From Neoarius graeffei (Eukaryota; Chordata; Actinopteri; Siluriformes; Ariidae): a stretch of DNA of 64,000 nt. Each line of letters begins with the position of its first letter. Position 1 is the stretch's first letter. The notes below the pieces were generated by a model. It was not told the DNA's origin, did no database searches, and saw nothing but the letters and a program-made list of their open reading frames with translations. Below are positions 25,801 through 37,300 of the stretch, in pieces. The position numbers and the translations under genes are program-made. The DNA lies in assembly GCF_027579695.1 (NCBI RefSeq), contig NC_083592.1:33008214-33072213 (forward strand). Direction: 5' to 3'.

Positions 25801-28800
25801 AAAATCGAAGATTTTTTTTTAGGCCATATCACCCAGCTGTAGTCAGGACTGAAGGAAAGATGGATGTCACTAAATACAGGGCAATTCTGGAGGAAAACCT
25901 GTTTGAGTCAGCCAGAGGTTTGAGACTGGGATGAAGGTTCACGTTCCAGCAGGACAATGACCCTAAACATACTGCGAAAGCTACACTGGAGTGGTTTAAA
26001 GGGAAACATTTAAATGTCTTGGAATGGCCTAATCAAAGCTCAGACCTCAATCCAATTGAGAATCTGTGGCATAACTTGAAGATTGCTGTACACCAACGCA
26101 ACCCATCTAACTTGAAGGAGTTGGAGCAGTTTTGCCTTAAGGAATGGGCAAAAATCCCAGTGGCTATATGTGCTAAGCTAATAGAGATTTGCAGCTGTAA
26201 TTGCAGCAAAAGGTGGCTTTACAAAGTATTGACATCGGTGAATGCGTATGCACACTCCAGATTTTTGTTTTTTCATCTTAACTATTGTCTATGTCATGCG
26301 CTGCTCCGGACATCCACTCCAGAGATTACGAATCTCTCATGCCAGCGCTGATCCGAATCCGGAATGGGAATTCCTTCATGCCTGCATTCACATCCTGGTT
26401 TTATCTGCTGTTATAAAAACGCCGTTCTCAGACAGGAAGTTTGCTAGAACGTCTCACTTTGCTTCTAGCCGTTTCTGTGGCTCTGTCATGGTTCATGGTT
26501 GTTTGCTCAAGCTCATTTTTCCAGTTCATGGTTTTTGCACTAAGGGTTAATTCTAGTTCATGTTTTTTTGCACTAGGGATGTTTTCTTGTTTTTGGTTTC
26601 TTGTCCTAGCATTTTTTGTCCTTGCCTGTTTCGTGTTTTTGTCTAGTTTTCTGTCTCTTGTTATCTGGATTATTTTTGCCATTTGTTTTTGTCCCGTTTG
26701 TTTACCCTTGTGCCACGCCCTTTTCCCTGGATTAAATCTCTCTATTTACTTGATTACTGTCTGTGTTCTGCTTGTGGATCCTTATCTCACCACACCTCCT
26801 CGACCCCTAACAGTCTGTCTCACAATAAAACAACAATTTTCACGTTTAAAGTCATAGGCATGTTATGTAAATCAAATGGTGCTAACCCCATTTTAATTCC
26901 AGCTTGTAATGCGACAAAACAGGACAAACACCAAGGGGGATGAATGCTTTTGCAAGACACTGTATTAGGCAGCAAAAGAACAGTCAGTTCTTGAAGTTGA
27001 TTGGAAGCAGGAAAAATGGGCAAGTGTAAGGATCTGAGCAACTTTGACAAGGGCTAAATTGTGATGGCTAGATGACTGGGCCTGAGCATCTCCAAAATGG
27101 CACATCTTGTGGAGTGTTCCTGGTATGCAGTGGTTAGTACCTACCAAAAGTGGTCCAAGGAAGGACAAGCAGTGAACCAGTGACCGGGTCATGGGTGTCG
27201 AAGGTTCGTATGGGGCACGAAGGCTAGTTTATATGGTCCAATCCCACAGAAGAGCTACTGTAGCACAAACTGATTAAAATGTTAATGCTGGCTAAAACAG
27301 ATAGGTGTGAGCATTAACTTTTCCAGCAGTTTGTGCAGGTTGGTGTTAACAGTGTCATGTTATTTATTTTCCTATCCATTTATGTTGAAATTGGTCTTGA
27401 TGTTGGGAAGGCAAACAAGGATGCAAAAAAAACAAAACAAATCTCCTCAAATGCATTAAAACTAAAGTAACAAGCTTGCTTTGAAAATGTAAGGAGTTGA
27501 AAGTACAGATAATTGTGTTAAAATGTGGGGTGTAAAAGTAAAAAGATGTCAGGAAAAGAAATACTCAATGTCCAGATACCTAAAAAAACCTCTCATTAAG
27601 TTCAGCAATGAAGTATTGTACGTTATTTAATGTGCACATTAGCTTCCTTATTTTGGCTTCATGTAACCGATTTTCTCTTTGTGTGTGCTTTCTTCATTTC
27701 CAGACGGCAATGTGGTTAAACCCGGAAGGCATGTTTACCCATTTTGCTTTCAGCTGCCCCATGGGTGAGGATAATGATTCCCAATTAGCTTTTAACATGC
27801 CTTTTAGAGATGCTTTGTGTTTTTAGGACTGAAACAAACAAACAAAAAAAAACTTTATACCAAATACATTGTGAGAAATACACTGAAGTAGTAGTAATGC
27901 AAAAATTCTAGTTCATTAACACTGAAATTTAGATTATTGTAGCAATGAAATCATGACTGCAATTTCCAGGTTGGTCAGCAGCTAAAAGCTTTACAGAATT
28001 ATTGCCAAATCTGTGATCCTGTCAAAAGACTTTTAACCCAGCTGATTTTAGAAAAAGGTGTTATGGTACTACAGCGGGTAGCATTGCCGCCTTATAGCTT
28101 GATCTTGAGCTCAGGTTATTGGGCCTATGTTGTGTGTAAATGTTTGCGTAAACCAGGCTGAACTAAAGTTTTCCACTGGGTTTACAGAAGTTTCAAAAGG
28201 CAGACGTCATACTTGCATGCATGTGATGCGGCTTGTGGCTTTGTGCAGACAGACCAGATTGTCCTCCGTTTATACAGCGCCATTTCTTTTGTCATAATCG
28301 AATGATTAATTTTGTATTAATGCTTGGATTTGTATGAGCTTACATTCTCTTTCTTTATATTTTTGTATGTATATTGTTTTATATAATATGCAATACCTCA
28401 CTCCATAATATGTAACACAACACATACACCTCAGACTGTGCACCTTGCCCCCCCCTTTTTTTTCCCCCTTCCCCCCTCTCTCTCTCTCTCTCTCTCCACC
28501 AGGGGTGGGCAATTATTTTTTCCATGGGGCCACATGAGAAACAGAAAATTTTGTGGAGGGCCGGACCAAAAGGCTGAACTAAATTCTGCATAATATTAAT
28601 TGTATTTCTTTATATAAAGCAGTAAATAACATTGTTTTTACAAGCTGCTAAGACTGGTAAGAGTATGGAAAAAACGAGGTTGCCTTACAAAAATGTCATT
28701 TATTCAATCAAATTTCCCAAAACGATGGTTAACAAAATGTGAACGTTTGTACCATTTTTTTTTTTTCAGTCACATTCACCCCAAAACACAATAAAGACAT

Positions 28801-31800
28801 CACAATATTGTCTTTCTACTCCAAATATCAAGCAAGATACATCATATTATAATGATGATGCCGTGTCGATTCGGTGTAGGTATCAGATCAGCTCGGGCTC
28901 CGGCGCCTGCTGGTGACGTCACACTATGTGATTGGCTGGACCGTTTGAAGGATGACGTACAAGTTTGTGGTTGGTCTGGACAAATTACGGAAGTAGTTAT
29001 CGCGGGATTAGGTTTCGTGGGATTTCATGTCATGTTCCTGTCGTGCGCGTTGCGTTTTTGTTGAACACAACTTCAAAATAAAAGCAATGCACATTCAGTC
29101 CATGCATGAGGTAAAATGAGAAAATACATTTATTTTGTAATTTCTAATTAACCTTACGCGGGCCGGTCAGAATGAACCAAAGGGCCGGATGCAGCCCGCG
29201 GGCCGGAAAATGCCCAGGTCTGCTCTACACGCTGTTTGCACTGTTATTGGAGATGCTTTAATCTCATTGTACATGTGTATAGTGACAATAAAGGCATTCT
29301 ATTCTATTCTATTCTATTCTATTCTATTCTATTCTATTCTATATAATTACTGCGGATAATATAAAATGACTGCTTTTGACAACATTTTCTCGATGGTGTT
29401 CTTAGTCCCTGACCTTGTGAACTAACACGAGGATGTTTTTGCGAGAGACTTCAAAGCACTTCTGTAAGTTGCTCTGAATAAGTGCATCTGTGAAATGCTG
29501 TAACTGTAATAAAAATAAACAGTTGAAACTTGACAGTATATTCCATACAGTATTGGCACAAAATATGGAAACATCTACTGTACCAAAATGACAAAACAAC
29601 ACAAAATTTGACATTTTGTTCTCAAGTTCTCTTAACAAAGTAAACATTTTCATAATAACAAACAAATGTTACAAGTAACCAGAGCAAATCATTATAAAAT
29701 GTTATCAATATTTGGTATGGGACCCCTTGACTCTGAAGTGCACTGACACGATCAGGCATGCTATCATAAAGTTTATGAATAAAATCAAGTGGAATTGATC
29801 TCTGTGTCTTGCAACACTTCTCAGAGCTGTGGCAGGTTTGAAGGAGCCCTTTTCACCTTCTCTTGCTCCATGTAGGTCCAGACTTGCTCAATTATATTCA
29901 TGTCAGGACTTTGGGCTGGCCAATCAAGAATTGTCAAGCTGCCGTCTTGTTCTTTGTTTTGTAAATACTGTTTAATCACCCTGGATGTGTGTTTTTAGGT
30001 CATTATCTTGCTGGAAGATAAAGTTCTTGCCGATGAGGGCTCTTTCATTAGGCACAGCACGATGGATAAGGATTTGCCTGTACGGTACTTGTCAGCAGTG
30101 AGGGTAGAGATGACCGACTCCATTCTAGGTGATGGCTCCCCATACTTGCAGGGCCCCTCCGCCATGTTTTACTGTGGGAGAAATACATACCCTGTCCACA
30201 CTAGGGATTTTGTACCGATACGAAACTACTTTCATACCGCAACACCTGTCCACACTAGCAACTATACCGGTACTGTAGCGGTATAACTGTATCGGTACGA
30301 AACCCACAAATGTATGGGTTTCATACCGGTCCAGTATCGGTACTGTAGCGCTTCGCTGTAGTGTGGACAGATGAAGTGGTTCTGTATTGATACAAATATA
30401 ATGCGCATGCGCAAAGTCACACACCTCAATCGATGTCTTCGCTGAATAAAATAGTGAAGAACAGAGATTCGTTTGTTTCTTTCTCAACTGCCTCGCGCGT
30501 TTTATACGATTCGACTGAATAAATGACCACCAGAAATACAGACTGTACACTGACAACAAAAAGCACACACACGTTGTTTCATCCGTACGGAAGCCGAGAG
30601 AGGCCCTTCATATAATCCTTTTTTTTATTCACCTTGTTATTCCGAGATAACGACATAATTAATTCAGGATCTCGAGAAAACAACACAACTAATTCGAGAT
30701 CTCGAGAAAACAAAACCGTTATTCCGAGATCTCGAGAAAACAAAACAATTATTCCGTGATCTCGAGAAAACAAAACAATTATTTCATGATCTCAAGTAGA
30801 CAGCTGAGAAATGGTTCATTCAGGTGCGCCAAGAGACTTGTGATATGCTGACTTTGGGGCTATTTCTCATTCTGTATAGACGCAACTTTGGTCATTAGAA
30901 TGTCTGGAATAATCGATCACCTAATAAGGCAATATTTTGATCAGGGGTTGACACAGGGAGAGATTGCATTGTCTTTTAATAAGGGATGATTTCAAAATTA
31001 GTCCGCGGCACCTCCGCAGAAGACTGGCCCGGCTTCGTCTCTACCGACGGAGATACAGTGATCCAGCTGAGATCATGAAATAATTGTTTTGTTTTCTCAA
31101 GATCACGGAATAATTGCTTTGTTTTCTCGAGATCTCGAAATAACGGATGCCATATATTCTCGGAAGGAAGTTACTCAGTAACCACGGAAACATTTCGCGC
31201 ACCGCATTTCAACTACCGTGAAAGAAAACCGCAAACATTTCTCGCTAGTGTGGACAGATGCACTAAACTGTACCGGTATACTTTGTATCGATACAGTTAT
31301 ACCACTTTCGTACCGGTATAAGTGTGAACACAGCAACAGTTTGCCTTGTGTCTTTCTCCCTTTCTGCGCCTGACATACTGTCGCATAGCGTTGCCAAATA
31401 ATTCAGATTTCTTCATCTGAGAACATGACCCCTTTCCACTGCTCAGAAGTCCAGCTCCTGTGAAGTTTTGCCCAGTTAAGTCTCTTCTGCTTATTTCCAC
31501 CTCTCAACAAAGGTTTGCGCACTGACGCATGACCTTTGAGGCCTTCTGCTGAGAGTGTCTTCCTAACCAGTCGTGGGGAGACATCCTTGCCTGTAGCATC
31601 TTGGAGGTCCTGTGCCAGTTCCTTGCTGGATTTCTTCCTCTCACATAGGGATGTAGTCTTGAGGTACTGGACATCAGCTTTAGTCAACTTTTTCTTCCTT
31701 TTTCTGCAAATGTTCGTGAAGTTCCCAGTCTTCTGGTGACGCTGGAGGCATTTCCAGACAGCACTGTGGGTCACATGCAGTTTCTTTGCTATGGTTCGGT

Positions 31801-33279
31801 ATGAATGGCCCTCCTCCCTCAAAACCTTCATCCTAATACGCTGCTCTTCTGTAGTTTCTCTCTCTGGTGCCATTTCTGGCTGTGGTCAGAGGATAAATAC
31901 TTTTTTTCTAACTAATTATTTGTAGAGACCACATGATTTAGTTAATGGCTTTCATCTTGGAATAATTAGCATATCATGGTAGGATTGGGCGGCACGGTGG
32001 TGTAGTGGTTAGCGCTGTCGCCTCACAGCAAGAAGGTCCGGGTTCAAGCCCCGTGGCCGGCGAGGGCCTTTCTGTGTGGAGTTTGCATGTTCTCCCTGTG
32101 TCCGCGTGGGTTTCCTCCGGGTGCTCTGGTTTCCCCCACAGTCCAAAGACATGCAGGTTAGGTTAACTGGTGACTCTAAATTGACCGTAGGTGTGAATGT
32201 GAGTGTGAATGGTTGTCTGTGTCTATGTGTCAGCCCTGTGATGACCTGGCGACTTGTCCAGGGTGTACCCCGCCTTTCACCCGTAGTCAGCTGGGATAGG
32301 CTCCAGCTTGCCTGCGACCCTGTAGAACAGGATAAAGCGGCTAGAGATAATGAGATGAGATGGTAGGATTGCCCAACAAAGAGTGATTAAGAAGGTTTTT
32401 GGGGCTAAGCTAGACAAAAAGAGATACGATTTCCAATATGTTTATGATGTTTATCACACAGCGATGGTCAAAATTGCTAAATATAGTGTTTTCATGGTTA
32501 AAGTATAAAATTGTGGTTAAAAGGTGCCTCTGTATGTTCATAATGTACTTCAATTGCCTTCAGTGCAGATTCTGATGTCATTTGCACTGATTAAGTATGC
32601 AAAATCGATCTTTTCTTAGGTGTTTCCATATTTTGTGCCAGTACCATATATTAAATTAATCCATAGAAATTATATGATTTGAAATCAGTTATATAGAGAT
32701 TTGTTAGACTTCTTATGCATAAATTCGCATACACTCAGGAGCAGGAGTAGGATACGAATATTTTTTTCGGATCCATCGCAACTCCAACCGGGATAAAGCA
32801 GTTACAGAAGATGAATGAAGTCATTAACTCATGACAAGATGTGCTGTGAACATATTCCACAGACCACTGAATGGAACCTTTGTTTTGCTAGGGAGGATGC
32901 ATAAAGGGCATTTTTCTGAGAAAAGGGAGTGGGGTGGCAGTGGCTGTGCCCGAAGGGGTAACTTAGCGGTAAACACACTGATGGTGTGTAAAGTCCTCAG
33001 AAACTGTAACATTCTAATGTGTGTTTTTCACTTGGTACATGCAATCAGTTAAACCTGTAACCCTCTAACCTGCCTAAACAATCAGCTACATTCCAATCTA
33101 ACATGGTATTGGACCCAGGTAACACTTCAGCCATTACTGAGTTCAGTGTTTGTTGTTCCTCCTCCTTTTATTTATCCTGGCCTACAGGCTTTATAGTGAC
33201 ACAAAAGGTTTGAGTAAGTCTAATCACTCATGTGCTTGCAAGGATAGAGCAAAGCAGAGGAAATCCTGAACCGCAGACT

Positions 33280-33345
<66 letters not shown>

Positions 33346-34323
33346 TACCGTTCGAAAGTTTGGGGTCACTTTGAAATGTCCTTATTTTTGAAAGAAAAGC
33401 ACTGTTCTTTTCAATGAAGATCATTTTAAACTAATCAGAAATCCACTCTATACATTGCTAATGTGGTAAATGACTATTCTAGCTGCAAATGTCTGGTTTT
33501 TGGTGCAATATCTACATAGGTGTATAGAGGCCTATACACCTATGTAGATATTGCACCAAAAAAAAAAAACAGACATTTGCAGCATTTGCAGGTGTATAGA
33601 GGCCGGGGGCAGCACGGTGATGTAGTGGTTAGCGCTGTCGCCTCACAGCAAGAAGGTCCGGGTTCGAGCCCCGTGGCCGGCGAGGGCCTTTCTGTGTGGA
33701 GTTTGCATGTTCTCCCCGTGTCCGCGTGGGTTTCCTCCGGGTGCTCCGGTTTCCCCCACAGTCCAAAGACATGCAGGTTAGGTTAACTGGTGACTCTAAA
33801 TTGACTGTAGGTGTGAATGTGAGTGTGAATGGTTGTCTGTGTCTATGTGTCAGCCCTGTGATGACCTGGCGACTTGTCCAGGGTGTACCCCGCCTTTTGT
33901 CCGTAGTCAGCTGGGATAGGCTCCAGCTTGCCTGCGACCCTGTAGAAGGATAAAGCGGCTAGAGATAATGAGATGAGTGTATAGAGGCCCATTTCCAGCA
34001 ACTCTCACTCCAGTGTTCTAATGGTACAATGTGTTTGCTCATTGCCTCAGAAGGCTAATGGATGATTAGAAAACCCTTGTACAATCATGTTAGCACAGCT
34101 GAAAACAGTTTAGCTCTTTAGAGAAGCTATAAAACTGACCTTCCTTTGAGCAGATTGAGTTTCTGGAGCATCACATTTGTGGGGTCGATTAAATGCTCAA
34201 AATGGCCAGAAAAATGTCTTGACTATATTTTCTATTCATTTTACAACTTATGGTGGGAAATAAAAGTGTGACTTTTCATGGAAAACACAAAATTGTCTGG
34301 GTGACCCCAAACTTTTGAACGGT

Positions 34324-34396
<73 letters not shown>

Positions 34397-37300
34397 CATA
34401 ATCCGAAAAGTATGTTTCAAAGAAGCTTAAAGGTAGACTGCCTTTCAGATTTTTCAATTGTAGGCCATAAAAAGAATTTTCCCTGATGCCCAATTATTTT
34501 TGTTTAGTGGACCGAAAGCTACTGAATTCGCATCTCAGACTTCCAATTTCATTAGTTTTTTTTTTTTAATTAGAACAATTAATGAATTTAGGGCCACACG
34601 ACCTTAAATTCTGTGCTGTTTTTTTTCTTGCTTCACCATGACCCAATACAAGATACTACGTCATACATCACGTGGTGGGCTTTCCCCGTTCACGCAAGGC
34701 ATTGTGGGATACAAATTTGAAACAGGAGAGGAAAATGGAGGACGCGAATGAAACGTGAAAGACTCACTATGGTAACGGAAAGCGAGAAGAAAAGACATTA
34801 TGTTCCAAAGGAAAGGAAACACAGGACCAAACTAATAAATATCGGCGGTCAGCGAGCACCTCGGTGTGATCAGCTGTTCGTTTAGCGACAGAATGATGTA
34901 ACTGTCAGTGCACGGTCAAGGTAAACCTGTAGATGACAGTAATGCAACACTGGATGCCAGCTGCCGTAAAACCCAAAAGAATACAAAGAAGGTAAACCTG
35001 TGCATACGCACACCGGACTTCCTCTGTCTGCTTGACTGCACGAAGTGAGCAATTTCATGCACATTATTTGCTCGAGAATCCCCTCAAAGTAAATAACTTC
35101 CTAGCCACAGAATGGCCTGTTTTTTTTTTTGAGATATTGCAGAAATAAACATCTATCACAATGACCAAATTTTAGAGGGAACTAAATTTCAGTGATTTTA
35201 TGAAATTGAAAGGCCGTAAAGCTTTACATAGTGCACGAAAAGGTCAACTATATGTAAATATTGCAGCATGGAGTATTTGTATACAGAATTCATCAAAAAC
35301 ATGAACAGCGATAAATATTTTTGAGAATTTTACAATTCATGTTATAAACAAATAATTTGGGGGCGTCGTGGCTAAGGCGCCATACCATAAATCCGGGGAC
35401 CCGGGTTCGATTCCGACCCTAGGTAATTTCCCGATCCCTCCCCGTCTCTCTCTCCCGCTCATTTCCTGTCTCTACACTGTTCTATCCAATAAAGGTGAAA
35501 AAAGCCCCAAAAAATATCTTTATAAACAAATAATTTGTACTATTTTCTCGATTGTAGAAATTTTCCACCATCGTTTACTGGACATCATGGCTCAGTAAAG
35601 TACATTCTTGAAGTCACACTGGACCGTTCATGGAAAATGGACCGCACTGAAAAAAAAGAAATCACCTTTTCTCCAAAGCTTACTGGAATAAATTTAATGG
35701 TATGTGCAGATGAAAAAAAATCCTATATGTGCTTTTCCTCCATAAATTAATCTAAGCAAAAAAAAAATCCCTATGGTTCCTTCTGACTTGTTTACCTGAT
35801 TCTTAGCAGTTTTAACACCACACTAGTGCTCATAGTTAAGGTTTATTCATTAAATGGACAAGAATTTGTTAAATAAAATTACCTATGAAATGCAGCACAG
35901 CGACATGGCTGGCGAAATCAGTAGTATACTTTATTATTCAGATTTTGTGCAAATACCAACCCAAACATACCGTAGATACCAAGGAGTAAATGTTTTGTGT
36001 TGCAAAAGTGAGCTGTAGTCTAAATTACGTAAGTTACACAATTGTTTTTATTTTTTTGTAGGATGTTCTTTATATAACTATGTATGTCCAATCTATTTAC
36101 TGTATCTATTTAAATTTAATTTCATATATATTATTATGTGAAATATTTAAAAATGATCTAGTTTTACATGTAAACTACAGTCATTTAGTTATATTTCAAT
36201 AGTGTATTTTGTTTTTTACACTCAGAGCCCACAGACTGGCTGTGTTGACAAAAAGATGAATATTTTCTCCTCTGGAAGCACCTCAGTGAAATCAACAGTT
36301 GATAAAATGGGTTATATGAAAGGTCAGTTAATGTCATTACAAAATCAAACACCATGAATCTCGCAAGGAAAGTCACAGCTGTATGAAGTTGTTAACCCCG
36401 TAGTTCTTTATTCTTACTTTTTCAAAGGTGAGGTCATCAAGGTTTCCAATGACGTTAATAACTCGTCATCCCGTGATCTCAAGCTGAAGTACAGTCTGGA
36501 GCAAAAACAGTCCTATTTTGCACAGGGTCGCTCCAAGCGTTCCTGCCGTAATATTTTCAAAATTGTTGGGGATCCTATCCCATCTGGAGTCAGGCAAACA
36601 GTCAACACAGACCTGACGCTTCCAGATAATCTGGACATGAGCATTACAAACTGCAACATTATGAAAGTGGATTATGTATTTAAGGTAATAATGTCCTGCT
36701 CTTATTTCTTCATACAGCCAGCATCTTTACCTTCTAACTTCAAAAACAAACATCTTAACTTCTGGGCCAGCTTAAGTACAATAGGTTTTAGAAAATAATA
36801 ATCTGTTTTATTGCTAGGCTGGCTTTAATTCTTTGCATCTTGAGCCTTTAGCCAATTAGTTTTGGATATTTTGACTGCTGGTGTTGGTGATATTTTTTTT
36901 TTTTTGTGTGTGTGAGGGTGATACACTGTGGTCTTACAGATCATAACTCGTGTATTGATATATAATTAACAGTTATTCCACGAAATCGAGTTGTACATGA
37001 GCTGATAGCCAATGAAGTGTGTAGCACCGAGTTGGCTATAAGCCAGTCCCCCCAGGATTTCGTGGGCCTTTTTTGTGATGTTGCGTGGGTTTTTCCAAAA
37101 AATTGCAATGAAAGTTGCGGTGCTTTTTAGGTTTTTGTTGCGATTACATTGCAGGAGGAAGTGAAAGTTGCGAGAAATTGTTGCGATTTTCTCTTTTTGT
37201 GATTAAAATTGAGCGATATGTTAAATATTAAGTTATTACTGAAAAACTATTGATTAAAAAAACAAAGACACTGAGAAATGGTCCTATAAACAACTTTACC

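Larger units (their letters stand above)
24098..25841 (+). mobile_element. hAT element, level 3, with BED-finger remnant
   Basis: Ends TAGAGCTGGGCGATA and TATCACCCAGCTGTA. The exact 8-bp duplication gtcaggac lies at 24090-24097 and 25842-25849. It is an internally deleted copy. Confidence 0.88.
23502..26962 (+). mobile_element. Tc1 element, level 2 of the nest
   Basis: Ends CAGTGTCTTGCAAAAG and CTTTTGCAAGACACTG, with flanking TA at 23500-23501 and 26963-26964. Transposase remnants at 23858-24090 and 25850-26235 include [20 protein letters not shown] with stops elsewhere. It contains a hAT and a solo LTR. Confidence 0.88.
23409..27330 (+). mobile_element. Outermost Tc1 of the intron 2 nest (level 1)
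   Basis: The start caccgatcagctatgacatt after TA 23407-23408 is a Tc1 end. The body resumes after 26962 (ttaggcagcaaaagaacagt) and carries the 5' half of a transposase gene to about 27300 (AAAGTGGTCCAAGGAAGG, codons for QKWSKE). The 3' half is deleted. Confidence 0.75.
29548..32646 (-). mobile_element. Tc1 element with broken transposase and two insertions
   Basis: Left end CAGTATTGGCACAAAATATG and right end CATATTTTGTGCCAGTACCA (one or two mismatches), flanked by TA at 29546-29547 and 32647-32648. The transposase is antisense. Insertions: a composite element at about 30190-31334 and a SINE at 31987-32359. Confidence 0.85.
33345..34325. mobile_element. Mariner-type MITE with hairpin and SINE insertion
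   Basis: Ends CTACCGTTCGAAAGTTTGGG and CCCAAACTTTTGAACGGTAG, placed between two (TA)n runs (33286-33344 and 34339-34395). It contains an inverted duplication at 33497-33562 and a SINE at 33605-33976. Confidence 0.82.
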
